Source of the DNA: an uncultured Jeotgalicoccus sp.
Lineage (GTDB): Bacteria > Bacillota > Bacilli > Staphylococcales > Salinicoccaceae
Direction: 5' to 3'
DNA: 7,461 nt
NCBI GenBank assembly: GCA_947631305.1
Contig: CANRKV010000075.1
Coordinates: forward strand, 1 to 7,461
This document shows positions 1-6,435 of this stretch, piece after piece. The notes under the pieces are model-generated. The model searched no databases and was not told the DNA's origin. It was given only the letters and a program-made list of their open reading frames with translations. Made by a program: the position numbers and the translations under genes. The stretch's first letter is position 1, and each line of letters opens with the position of its first letter.

Positions 1-69
1 CCTGAAAACATTAACTGCACTTCAACTCTGTTGTCTGATTTAATACCCGGAGAACAGGGTATTGATTAA
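1..69 (+). CDS. Possible 3' end of an upstream gene (partial)
   Basis: The frame starting at base 1 stays open for 22 codons and ends in TAA at 67-69. The residues read PENINCTSTLLSDL then IPGEQGID, which looks like an ordinary soluble protein tail. I do not recognise the family. The support is weak: an open run this short is common by chance, and the gene start lies outside the window. The direction would match the following UvrA-like gene, whose start is 45 nt downstream. No terminator with a T-run follows it. The inverted repeat at 42-63 sits inside its last codons. Confidence 0.4.
   Translation, partial: PENINCTSTLLSDLIPGEQGID
42..63. promoter_or_regulatory. Inverted repeat AATACCC-N8-GGGTATT upstream of the UvrA-like gene
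   Basis: Two perfect 7-bp arms, at 42-48 and 57-63, flank an 8-nt spacer. No T-run follows, so it is unlikely to be an intrinsic terminator. The right arm runs into TTGATT (62-67), which could serve as a -35 element for the UvrA-like gene with GATAAA (86-91) as a poor -10, 18 nt apart. The site is therefore placed where an operator could act. The TACCC/GGGTA half-sites resemble those of CsoR-type repressors, but the spacer here is longer than in the copper operators I recall, so no regulator is assigned. Confidence 0.3.
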
Positions 70-101
70 AATATGCTTACTTACAGATAAATTTTATATA
101 C

Positions 102-109
102 AGAGGTGG
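102..109 (+). promoter_or_regulatory. Ribosome binding site deciding the UvrA-like start
   Basis: AGAGGTGG at 102-109 lies 5 nt before the ATG at 115. An in-frame GTG at 106 falls inside this Shine-Dalgarno sequence and so cannot be the real start, although it lengthens the open frame by three codons. Confidence 0.75.
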
Positions 110-114
110 ATTTC

Positions 115-2373
115 ATGTCATATATACGCGTGCACGGTGCGAATCAGAATAACTTAAAAAATGTGAGTGTCGATATTCCAAAACATCAGCTGACCGTCTT
201 TACCGGACGTTCAGGTTCAGGGAAGTCTTCCCTGGTCTTCAGTGTATTGGCTGCAGAGTCAGAGCGTCTCTTGAATGAAACTTATTCAAGCTACATCCAG
301 CATCAGCTGACACAGTATGAAAAACCGGATGTGGACAGAATTGAAAATTTGCCGGTCGCAATGGTTATTAACCAGAAGAAACTCGGTGGCAATTCACGTT
401 CCACAGTAGGTACAATTTCCGATATATACTCCTCAGTCCGCTTGTTATGGTCGCGTGTCGGCGCACCTTTTGTCGGTTACTCAAATGTCTTTTCATTTAA
501 TAACCCGAGCGGCATGTGCGAACGGTGCCAGGGTCTTGGCTATGTCGAAGATATTGATTTAAACGAGCTGCTCGATTTTGATAAGTCGCTGAACGAAGAT
601 GCAATTAAATTTCCGTCTTTCAGACCGGACAGCTGGAGAGGGAAACGCTACTTATACAGCGGCTTGTTTGATAATGATAAAAAACTTAAAGATTATACAG
701 AAGAAGAAATGGAGACATTTCTTTATACAAAACCCCGGAAGATTAAAAACCCTCCGGAGAACTGGCCGAGAACCGCTAAGTTTGAAGGATTAATTCACCG
801 GTTCAGACGTTCGTTTCTGCTCAATGATAACTTTGAAAAGAAACGTTTCTTAACGGATGTGGAACGCGTTGTAACCAGCCAGAAATGCCCGGACTGTGAA
901 GGCAAGCGTCTTAACGACAAAGTACTGAGCTGTAAAATTAACGGAGCAAGTATTGCCGACTTTACTGCATTATCAATCGATGATGCGATAGCCTTCCTAA
1001 AAAATCTGAATGATGAGAAGGCGAAGTTTATCGTGAAACCATTACTAGAACAGATGGAGGCTCTTTCCTACATTGGTTTAAATTATTTAACGCTCAACCG
1101 CGAAACACCGACGCTGTCAGGCGGAGAGTCCCAACGCATCAAACTGATCCGTCATTTAAACAGTCCGTTAACCGATTTAGTTTATATTATCGATGAACCG
1201 AGTGTCGGACTGCATCCGGAAGATATAGAAAAAATTAATGAAATTATGCGTTCCATACGAGATAAAGGCAATACTGTGCTGATTGTTGAACACGATCCCG
1301 ATGTAATTCATATTGCGGATCACATTATCGATATCGGTCCAGGTGCAGGTCAGCACGGCGGAGAAATTATATTTAACGGAACGTATGAGGAGTTAATGCA
1401 GACGGACACACCGACCAGCATCGCACTTAACAGAAAACATCAGCTGAAAGAGAACCCTAGACAGGCTGAGTTTTTTATACCTCTTAAAAATATTACTAAG
1501 AATAACTTAAATGATGTATCCGTCGATATACCTAAAGATCTGATTTCTGTCATCACAGGTGTCGCCGGTTCAGGTAAAAGTACGCTGATTAAAACAGGCC
1601 TCGGTAAATCTGAAGATGCGATATTTATAGATCAGAAGGCGGTACAGGCGACTAACCGTTCCAACTTGCTGACTTATATGGATTTATTCGATGAAGTCCG
1701 CACATTCTTCAGTAAACAGACCGGCTTAAGAAAAGGTATGTTCAGCTATAACTCAGAAGGTGCATGTCCTGAATGTAACGGTAAGGGTGTTATTAAAACA
1801 GAGCTTGCCTTTATGGCCGATTTTTCACAGATATGTGAAGTTTGTAACGGTACGCGTTATAAAAAAGAAGTACTTGAAGCGACAGTAAACGGTTATTCTA
1901 TTGCGGATGTGCTGGCACTGACAGTCGAAGAAGGTGTATCGTTATTTAAAAATAATGAAAAAGTTGTATCGCGTCTTAAAAACCTGGAAGCGACGGGACT
2001 TCATTATATGACGCTTGGACAATCGCTTGATACGCTGTCAGGCGGGGAAATTCAGAGGTTGAAATTAAGCCGTTATTTAGACAGCGGTGCACAAGATAAA
2101 GTGTTCATTTTCGATGAGCCGACGACAGGATTGCACGAAGACGATATTTCAGCATTATTATCGTGTTTTGAACAATTAATTGAACAGCAGAACACTGTCA
2201 TTCTGATTGAGCACAATCTCACAATGATGACACACGCCGACTGGCTTGTTGACGTCGGTCCTGGACCAGGTATGAGAGGCGGGAAAATTTTATACAGCGG
2301 TGAACCTGAAGGGCTGTTAAATGTTAAAAATTCGGTGACTGCAGAGCACCTTAAAAGATATACGGGAAATTAG
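115..2373 (+). CDS. Short UvrA paralogue (UvrA-like double ABC ATPase, lacks the UvrB-binding domain)
   Basis: This 752-residue protein has two UvrA-type ATPase halves. Half I has Walker A GRSGSGKS (31-38), signature LSGGE (334-338), Walker B D360-E361 and H393. Half II has Walker A GVAGSGKS (482-489), LSGGE (641-645), D667-E668 and H700. The CxxC pairs C551/C554 and C574/C577 form the intact second zinc module of UvrA. In half I, the conserved STVGT...VRLLWSRVG stretch runs almost directly into FSFNNPSGMCERC. The UvrB-interaction domain and the first CxxC of zinc module 1 are therefore missing; C135/C138 remain, and C258/C261 belong to the later CPxCxGxRL motif. Canonical UvrA is about 940 residues. 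Short UvrA relatives such as DrrC are linked to drug tolerance or to DNA damage handling without UvrB. The cytoplasmic ATPase assignment is firm, but the cellular role is inferred. The ATG at 115 is chosen from its Shine-Dalgarno sequence. A weak promoter may lie at 62-91. Confidence 0.93.
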   Translation: MSYIRVHGANQNNLKNVSVDIPKHQLTVFTGRSGSGKSSLVFSVLAAESERLLNETYSSYIQHQLTQYEKPDVDRIENLPVAMVINQKKLGGNSRSTVGTISDIYSSVRLLWSRVGAPFVGYSNVFSFNNPSGMCERCQGLGYVEDIDLNELLDFDKSLNEDAIKFPSFRPDSWRGKRYLYSGLFDNDKKLKDYTEEEMETFLYTKPRKIKNPPENWPRTAKFEGLIHRFRRSFLLNDNFEKKRFLTDVERVVTSQKCPDCEGKRLNDKVLSCKINGASIADFTALSIDDAIAFLKNLNDEKAKFIVKPLLEQMEALSYIGLNYLTLNRETPTLSGGESQRIKLIRHLNSPLTDLVYIIDEPSVGLHPEDIEKINEIMRSIRDKGNTVLIVEHDPDVIHIADHIIDIGPGAGQHGGEIIFNGTYEELMQTDTPTSIALNRKHQLKENPRQAEFFIPLKNITKNNLNDVSVDIPKDLISVITGVAGSGKSTLIKTGLGKSEDAIFIDQKAVQATNRSNLLTYMDLFDEVRTFFSKQTGLRKGMFSYNSEGACPECNGKGVIKTELAFMADFSQICEVCNGTRYKKEVLEATVNGYSIADVLALTVEEGVSLFKNNEKVVSRLKNLEATGLHYMTLGQSLDTLSGGEIQRLKLSRYLDSGAQDKVFIFDEPTTGLHEDDISALLSCFEQLIEQQNTVILIEHNLTMMTHADWLVDVGPGPGMRGGKILYSGEPEGLLNVKNSVTAEHLKRYTGN

Positions 2374-2409
2374 ATTTTTTGAGCAGAAATTTAGGCTGTA
2401 CCAGTAAAC

Positions 2410-2438
2410 TTGGTTATTATTTAATATTGTAATATTAA
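2410..2438 (+). promoter_or_regulatory. Candidate promoter of the OYE gene
   Basis: TTGGTT (2410-2415) and TATTAA (2433-2438) are 17 bp apart, a plausible but imperfect sigma-A type promoter. Transcription would begin near 2445, leaving a leader of about 25-30 nt with the Shine-Dalgarno sequence at 2454-2460. The gap after the UvrA-like stop has no clear terminator, so read-through into the OYE gene is also possible. Confidence 0.35.
2421..2438. promoter_or_regulatory. Perfect 8-bp palindrome, candidate operator of the OYE gene
   Basis: TTAATATT (2421-2428) and AATATTAA (2431-2438) are perfect inverted arms around a GT centre, giving an 18-bp dyad. The size and symmetry fit a dimeric repressor of TetR or MarR type. 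It overlaps the -10 (2433-2438) of the candidate OYE promoter. The background is AT-rich, which raises the chance of a coincidental palindrome. No regulator can be named. Confidence 0.45.
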
Positions 2439-2471
2439 TTTCACAAAAGCTTACTGGAGGATTTTATTTAT

Positions 2472-3602
2472 ATGAATAAGAAATATGAGACTTTATTTCA
2501 GAAGGTTACACTTAAAAATGGAGTCGAATTAAAAAATAAATTTGCACTTGGACCGATGACACATATTTCATCACACGATGATGGTACAGTGTCGGACGAA
2601 GAAATTGAATACATGCGCACACGCTCGAAAGACGTCGGTTTATCGATTTCTGCAGCATCCAATGTCACTGATCTTGGTAAAGCATTCCCTGGACAGCCTT
2701 CAGTCGTCCGCGACTCAGATGTTGAAGGATTAACACGTCTGGCTGATGTGATGAAAGAAAATGGAGCAAAAGCAATACTCCAAATTCACCACGGCGGCGC
2801 TCAGGCAATTCCGAGACTAACGCCGGGTGCTGATTCTGCAGGACCAAGCCCGATTATGATGCAGAGTTTTGATGAAACAGAACCGCACGATGCACGTGAA
2901 ATTACAGAAGAAGAAATTCTTGAAACGATTGAAGCATTCGGAGAAGCAACACGCCGCGCTGCTGAAGCAGGATTTGACGGCGTTGAAATTCATGGTGCGA
3001 ATCATTATATTATCCACCAGTTCGTTTCGCCGTATTTCAACAGACGTAATGACAAGTGGGGCGAAGACCGTTTCCTGTTCGCTATGGAAGTCGTCGATGC
3101 AGTCACGAAGGCGAAAGAGAAATATGCTAAAGACGATTTTATTATCGGCTATCGTTTTTCTCCGGAAGAGGCAGAAACTCCTGGAATCCGTATGGAAACT
3201 ACAGAGGAACTGCTCAGCAAGCTGGTTGAAAAGCCGCTTGATTATCTTCACGCTTCATTAAGTCAGGTACACTCTAAAACACGTGAAGGAAAGCATGCCG
3301 GTACAGAACGTATCGAACTGCTTCACAAATGGATAGGCGGACGCATGCCGCTGATCGGAGTCGGTTCTGTATTCACTGCAGACCAGGCACTCCGTGCTAT
3401 TGAGGAGGGCAACATGGAAATGATTGCTCTAGGCAGAGTTCTGCTGCTGGATTATAACTTCATCAGCAAAATCGCAGAAGGCAAAGAAGATGAGATTTTC
3501 GAATACTTTGACCGGGATGTAGAAGATAAATACGAGCTGCCTGATCTTTTATGGAAACAGCTTGATAACGGCGCATATTCAATGCCGAAAAAAGATAAAT
3601 AG
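2472..3602 (+). CDS. Old Yellow Enzyme family NAD(P)H-dependent FMN oxidoreductase
   Basis: This 376-residue cytoplasmic TIM-barrel flavoenzyme probably reduces activated alkenes, quinones or other electrophiles with NAD(P)H and FMN. An early FMN-contact strand reads FALGPMTHISS (24-34). QIHHGGAQ matches the OYE QLxHxGR strand. The active site HGANHY supplies H174 and N177, the substrate-carbonyl pair, and Y179, the usual proton-donor tyrosine. GVGSVFTADQAL followed by MIALGRVLLLD is the C-terminal phosphate-binding region. The start ATG follows CTGGAGG (2454-2460) with an 11-nt spacer, slightly long. From memory, the sequence resembles the staphylococcal OYE OfrA, which is linked to electrophile stress; I have not assigned the symbol because I cannot align them. 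The gene ends 8 nt before a strong terminator. The candidate operator upstream suggests inducible control. Confidence 0.92.
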   Translation: MNKKYETLFQKVTLKNGVELKNKFALGPMTHISSHDDGTVSDEEIEYMRTRSKDVGLSISAASNVTDLGKAFPGQPSVVRDSDVEGLTRLADVMKENGAKAILQIHHGGAQAIPRLTPGADSAGPSPIMMQSFDETEPHDAREITEEEILETIEAFGEATRRAAEAGFDGVEIHGANHYIIHQFVSPYFNRRNDKWGEDRFLFAMEVVDAVTKAKEKYAKDDFIIGYRFSPEEAETPGIRMETTEELLSKLVEKPLDYLHASLSQVHSKTREGKHAGTERIELLHKWIGGRMPLIGVGSVFTADQALRAIEEGNMEMIALGRVLLLDYNFISKIAEGKEDEIFEYFDRDVEDKYELPDLLWKQLDNGAYSMPKKDK

Positions 3603-3610
3603 ATAAACAG

Positions 3611-3649
3611 AAAATTCTCCAGACATTAAATTGTCCGGAGAATTTTTTT
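3611..3649 (+). terminator. Intrinsic terminator between convergent genes
   Basis: The arms AAAATTCTCCAGACA (3611-3625) and TGTCCGGAGAATTTT (3632-3646) pair over 15 positions with one A-C mismatch around a 6-nt loop. A run of seven T (3643-3649) forms the 3' side. This is a strong rho-independent terminator for the OYE gene. The stop codon of the convergent permease gene (complement of 3648-3650) touches it. On the minus strand the stem ends in TTTT then CTGTTT, so it may also end the leftward transcript, less strongly. Confidence 0.9.
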
Positions 3650-4568
3650 ATAAGTTTTTGCGTCTGTTTCTCTGACTGAATATAAATTCAATATATCCTG
3701 TCCCGAACAGCACACCAATCACTACAAATATAAAACCAATTACTTGAGAAACAGTAATCATTTCATTTAAAAAAATCACTGAAAATACAACACCGAAGAA
3801 TGGTACAAAGTTATTGAATATAACAGTCTGACCGGCACCAATCTGCTGTATTGCAGAGTTATATATTATATAGCCGAATCCTGTGACGACCATACCGGAA
3901 AATATAAAGAGCACATAAATAAATGGACTGGCCGTAAACATCTGGCTGAAACTTCCCGGTTCAATAATAAAGCTGAGAATAACCAGACCAATAGAACCTG
4001 TTAAAAACATCATCGTCGTAATTTGTTTTGAGTCGATAGTTGCAGTCGCTTTTTTTATAAAGATAAAACTGATTGCCTGCACAAGCATTGATGTAAATAT
4101 CAATACTTCCCCTAATGAAAACTGGAAACTTGTAAATGACTCTCCCTGAATGAAAAACACACCGGTTAGCGCCAGCGAAATACCGAGGAAACGTGCACCT
4201 GTCAGCTTTTCACCGAGGAAAAATATCGCCAGTATAACGGTGGTAAGCGGTACGAGTGCAAGTATTAATGCTGCACTGGATGCATCGATCATCGTCAAAG
4301 ATATCGCCAGCAGCGAATGATGAAGCACGACACCGAATAACGTTCCGAGCAGCGTGTAAATCCATTCCTGTTTAGTCATCCGGCGGAACGAACGCGTCAA
4401 TATTAAAATACATAACGTCGTTACACCTGCAATCATTACGCGAAAAGCCGTCATCGTCGCTGGGGGTAATTCCGTAACCAGAAGTTTAAGAATAACAATA
4501 TTTAGACCCCACAAAACCATAATGGTAAACACTAGTAAATAAATGAGCATATTTTTATTTTGCTTCAT
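3648..4568 (-). CDS. EamA/DMT superfamily membrane transporter
   Basis: This 306-residue, very hydrophobic protein has about ten predicted membrane helices, near residues 7-29, 38-57, 70-90, 98-118, 127-142, 152-172, 182-203, 216-236, 247-268 and 272-292. It shows the internal duplication typical of two EamA domains. Each repeat ends with the usual helix-loop-helix: LGEKLTGARFLGISLALTGV in the first half and LNEMITVSQVIGFIFVVIGV in the second. The C-terminus is basic (QRNRRKNL), as expected for a cytoplasmic tail. Family members are mostly exporters of amino acids, metabolites or drugs; the substrate cannot be read from sequence. The start ATG (4568) follows GGGG at 4579-4576 with a 7-nt spacer. 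It lies 40 nt downstream of the MutS-like gene on the same strand with no terminator between, so co-transcription is likely. Confidence 0.92.
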   Translation of the reverse strand: MKQNKNMLIYLLVFTIMVLWGLNIVILKLLVTELPPATMTAFRVMIAGVTTLCILILTRSFRRMTKQEWIYTLLGTLFGVVLHHSLLAISLTMIDASSAALILALVPLTTVILAIFFLGEKLTGARFLGISLALTGVFFIQGESFTSFQFSLGEVLIFTSMLVQAISFIFIKKATATIDSKQITTMMFLTGSIGLVILSFIIEPGSFSQMFTASPFIYVLFIFSGMVVTGFGYIIYNSAIQQIGAGQTVIFNNFVPFFGVVFSVIFLNEMITVSQVIGFIFVVIGVLFGTGYIEFIFSQRNRRKNL

Positions 4569-4608
4569 TTTACATCCCCGTTCTATTTATACTATCCATT
4601 TTACTGAA

Positions 4609-6222
4609 TCAGTCATTCCCAACTTTTTCTCTCGCTTCTTTATATACCGCTTCCGGAAATTCATACAATCTCAATAACTCTATCGCATTCGAACTCGTTG
4701 CGATGCCGTCTTTAATTTTGTAATCAAAGTTAATATCATCACCAATCAGTTCTTCGCTGAAGTGGTAAAACTCAAATTCTCCATTCAGTAAGTCTGTCAG
4801 CTCCATATCGTGTGTTGCCGCAATCAAACAGACATTTTCTTTCTCATGCAGATACCTTAAAAATGACTCGCCTGCAGCCAGACGTTCTATCGTATTCGTT
4901 CCTTTAAATATCTCATCAATAATACAGTAAACCGTACCGTCAAAATCTTCAATTTCATCGACAATCCGCTTCAGAGATTTTACTTCGCTGATAAAATAAC
5001 TGTCCCCTTCGATAACACTGTCTGTAATTTCCATCGAAGAGATTACTTTGCCTGGAGTGTATTTAAATAATGTACTGGTGGATGTGTTTAATCCGTTGCT
5101 GATAATTACATTGATACCCAGCGCTTTCATAAATGTTGATTTACCTGCTGCATTAGAACCCGTTAATAAAATATCATTATTAAAATCGAGTTCATTATCA
5201 ACAGCATCTGCAACAAGCGGATGGTAAAGTCCCTCGGTTTTTATATATGAAGATGTTTCTGTTTCAGGCACAGTATAATACGGCAGCGTCTCTCTCCACA
5301 TTGCCAAGCTGTAGTGCAGATCGAGCGAAGCAGTATAACGCCATCCTTCTTTATATAACTCATGGTTTTTATTCAGGGTCCGGTGAGCAGTATGATAGAG
5401 ATGATAATCTATTAAAAACATTAATTTAAAAGCAGTAAACATCTGAACACCAACGTTCATCTCTTTTGCACTGTCATCATTCACAAACAGCGGACCCATT
5501 AACGCCAGTCTTTTCAGACCTCTGCTGTTGAATTTTGAATTCATTTTTCCGGCAGTGACGATAATATTAATCGCATAAAATATATCTGTGTAGTCCAGCC
5601 CGGTTGAGCCTTTATGCTTATGCGACAGATATGCGTTTATACCAAATCCTGCCAGTATAGTTAACAATGATAAAAATGGATTGATAAAAAACAGAAACAC
5701 ACCGATAAACGGCATCAATGAAAACAGTATAAATAACGGATTAAACTTCTTCACCGGTATAAATTCATACATGAACTTACTCGTGTTTGAGTTGCCCGAC
5801 CTGCCGAGTTTAGCTAAACGATATGATATCTCTTCCCGGAAACCCCGGTCATTTTTAATTTTATGTAACAAGTCTTCATCTATAATCTGGTTTTCTGATG
5901 AATTTCGAAGCACTGCATATAAATTTTCAGTGCCTATCGTCGTAAATGTATAGTTTATCTTGTCCATCAGTTTACTGAGATCCAGGTCATTCCACGTTTC
6001 ATCATCCACAACGTTCCTGTCATCAGTATTCTCATTTTCCATAATATTAACGAAGTAGTTATAGTAATGAACATAGTATTCAGGCTTCGTTTCTAATCTG
6101 GCGCGTCTGTCCCATAACGTTCTAGTATCTTTCTTCAGTTTAAAATACTCAAATATTTTTATAATCAGTGAAACAATTGCAATTAAAATCATAACAACGA
6201 TAAAAATATACAGCGTCTGCAT
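4609..6222 (-). CDS. Membrane-anchored MutS-like ATPase (MutS-related protein)
   Basis: This 537-residue protein has a C-terminal MutS-type ATPase. Walker A is GSNAAGKST (355-363, K361). A GDSYFISEVKSL segment matches the MutS StFmvEm motif. Walker B is IIDEIFKGTNT (D436-E437), equivalent to DEiGRGTST, and ATHD carries H471. The N-terminal mismatch-recognition and connector domains of MutS are absent, so classic mismatch repair is unlikely. One hydrophobic helix spans about residues 3-24, followed by basic FKLKK. A hydrophobic pair spans about 161-200, giving a likely three-helix membrane anchor with a cytoplasmic ATPase. Proteins of this layout occur widely in Firmicutes, and I know of no settled function. 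An in-frame ATG at 6273 lacks a Shine-Dalgarno sequence, so 6222 is the preferred start. The EamA permease follows 40 nt downstream. Confidence 0.9.
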   Translation of the reverse strand: MQTLYIFIVVMILIAIVSLIIKIFEYFKLKKDTRTLWDRRARLETKPEYYVHYYNYFVNIMENENTDDRNVVDDETWNDLDLSKLMDKINYTFTTIGTENLYAVLRNSSENQIIDEDLLHKIKNDRGFREEISYRLAKLGRSGNSNTSKFMYEFIPVKKFNPLFILFSLMPFIGVFLFFINPFLSLLTILAGFGINAYLSHKHKGSTGLDYTDIFYAINIIVTAGKMNSKFNSRGLKRLALMGPLFVNDDSAKEMNVGVQMFTAFKLMFLIDYHLYHTAHRTLNKNHELYKEGWRYTASLDLHYSLAMWRETLPYYTVPETETSSYIKTEGLYHPLVADAVDNELDFNNDILLTGSNAAGKSTFMKALGINVIISNGLNTSTSTLFKYTPGKVISSMEITDSVIEGDSYFISEVKSLKRIVDEIEDFDGTVYCIIDEIFKGTNTIERLAAGESFLRYLHEKENVCLIAATHDMELTDLLNGEFEFYHFSEELIGDDINFDYKIKDGIATSSNAIELLRLYEFPEAVYKEAREKVGND

Positions 6223-6226
6223 GATA

Positions 6227-6236
6227 ATCACCTTCC
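6227..6236 (-). promoter_or_regulatory. Ribosome binding site deciding the MutS-like start
   Basis: Read on the minus strand, GGAAGGTGAT occupies 6236-6227, four bases before the ATG at 6222. It matches the anti-Shine-Dalgarno complement well. The upstream in-frame ATG at 6273 has only AT-rich sequence before it. This makes the protein 537 rather than 554 residues, and puts the membrane helix at the very N-terminus. Confidence 0.8.
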
Positions 6237-6320
6237 TCTTAGATGTGCATTTCTTTACTAATAATTTTATCATTAATATGAAAATATACTACAATAGTAA
6301 AGTTTTCTGTAATGTTATTA

Positions 6321-6349
6321 ATTAAACATGATATTTATAAACTATCCAA
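6321..6349 (-). promoter_or_regulatory. Candidate promoter of the MutS-like gene
   Basis: On the minus strand, TTGGAT (6349-6344) and TTTAAT (6326-6321) are 17 bp apart. The -10 matches consensus at five of six positions and the -35 at three. The -35 lies inside the half-site cluster at 6340-6364, so a protein bound there could block it. The predicted leader is about 90 nt, and I see no riboswitch-like structure in it. The region is AT-rich, so other hexamer pairs are possible. Confidence 0.3.
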
Positions 6350-6364
6350 CTATTCCGGATAGTT
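6340..6364. promoter_or_regulatory. Cluster of three AACTAT-CC half-sites in the divergent intergenic region
   Basis: Three adjoining half-sites fill 25 bp: AACTATCC (6340-6347), AACTATTCC (6348-6356) and, inverted, GGATAGTT (6357-6364). The first and third form a perfect 8-bp inverted repeat with a 9-nt spacer. The second and third form a second, tighter dyad centred on TCCGG. The cluster lies between divergent genes and overlaps a candidate -35 of the leftward gene. No T-run follows on either strand, so it is better read as an operator than as a terminator. The regulator is unknown. Confidence 0.5.
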
Positions 6365-6435
6365 GATTTAATATATAACCCCCATGGCCGTTATGATATA
6401 TTAGGTTAGATATTTATAGAGACGGGGGAGTTTAC
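6365..6435 (+). promoter_or_regulatory. Upstream region of the DUF554 gene, promoter only partly visible
   Basis: TATGAT (6392-6397) is a good -10 match. No -35 is found at the usual spacing: TTGATT (6363-6368) is 23 bp away. The promoter may depend on an activator or use another sigma factor. A strong GGGGGAG Shine-Dalgarno sequence (6424-6430) precedes the ATG by 5 nt. The rest of the region shows no small gene and no clear RNA structure. Confidence 0.25.

Larger units (their letters stand above)
2401..2457. repeat. Outer inverted repeat of a nested dyad before the OYE gene
   Basis: CCAGTAAACTT (2401-2411) and AAGCTTACTGG (2447-2457) are inverted copies with 10 of 11 pairs (one A-C mismatch), 35 nt apart. 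The right arm covers TGG of the downstream Shine-Dalgarno sequence (2454-2460). In a read-through transcript from the UvrA-like gene, the stem could hide that ribosome binding site. A transcript starting at the local promoter would lack the left arm. Function is inferred. Confidence 0.5.

Noticed and set aside
106..114. GTG at 106 as start of the UvrA-like gene
   Set aside because: It lies inside the Shine-Dalgarno sequence AGAGGTGG; the ATG at 115 has correct spacing and gives the usual UvrA N-terminus.
2817..3251. 144-codon open frame on the minus strand inside the OYE gene
   Set aside because: It is antisense to a well-supported gene, has no convincing ribosome binding site or domain, and its composition looks like a mirror of OYE codons.
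2869..3261. 130-codon open frame in another plus frame of the OYE gene
   Set aside because: Shadow frame rich in K, R and S without recognisable motifs, wholly inside the OYE coding region.
4603..4613. ACTGAATCAGT palindrome at the end of the MutS-like gene as a terminator
   Set aside because: The stem is only 5 bp with one central base, no loop room and no T-run; it overlaps the stop codon and is probably chance.
5681..5953. 90-codon plus-strand open frame inside the MutS-like gene
   Set aside because: Antisense to conserved coding sequence; no ribosome binding site or family resemblance.
6223..6273. N-terminal extension of the MutS-like protein from ATG 6273
   Set aside because: No ribosome binding site precedes it, whereas 6222 has a strong one; the extension would add 17 residues, several of them basic, before the first membrane helix.
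6278..6325. 15-codon plus-strand open frame in the divergent intergenic region
   Set aside because: No Shine-Dalgarno sequence, AT-driven composition, and it lies over the likely leftward promoter and leader.
6379..6428. CCCCC (6379-6383) pairing with the GGGGG of the DUF554 ribosome binding site as a translational switch
   Set aside because: Only five base pairs with no extension on either side, and the likely transcript start near 6404 would exclude the C-run.
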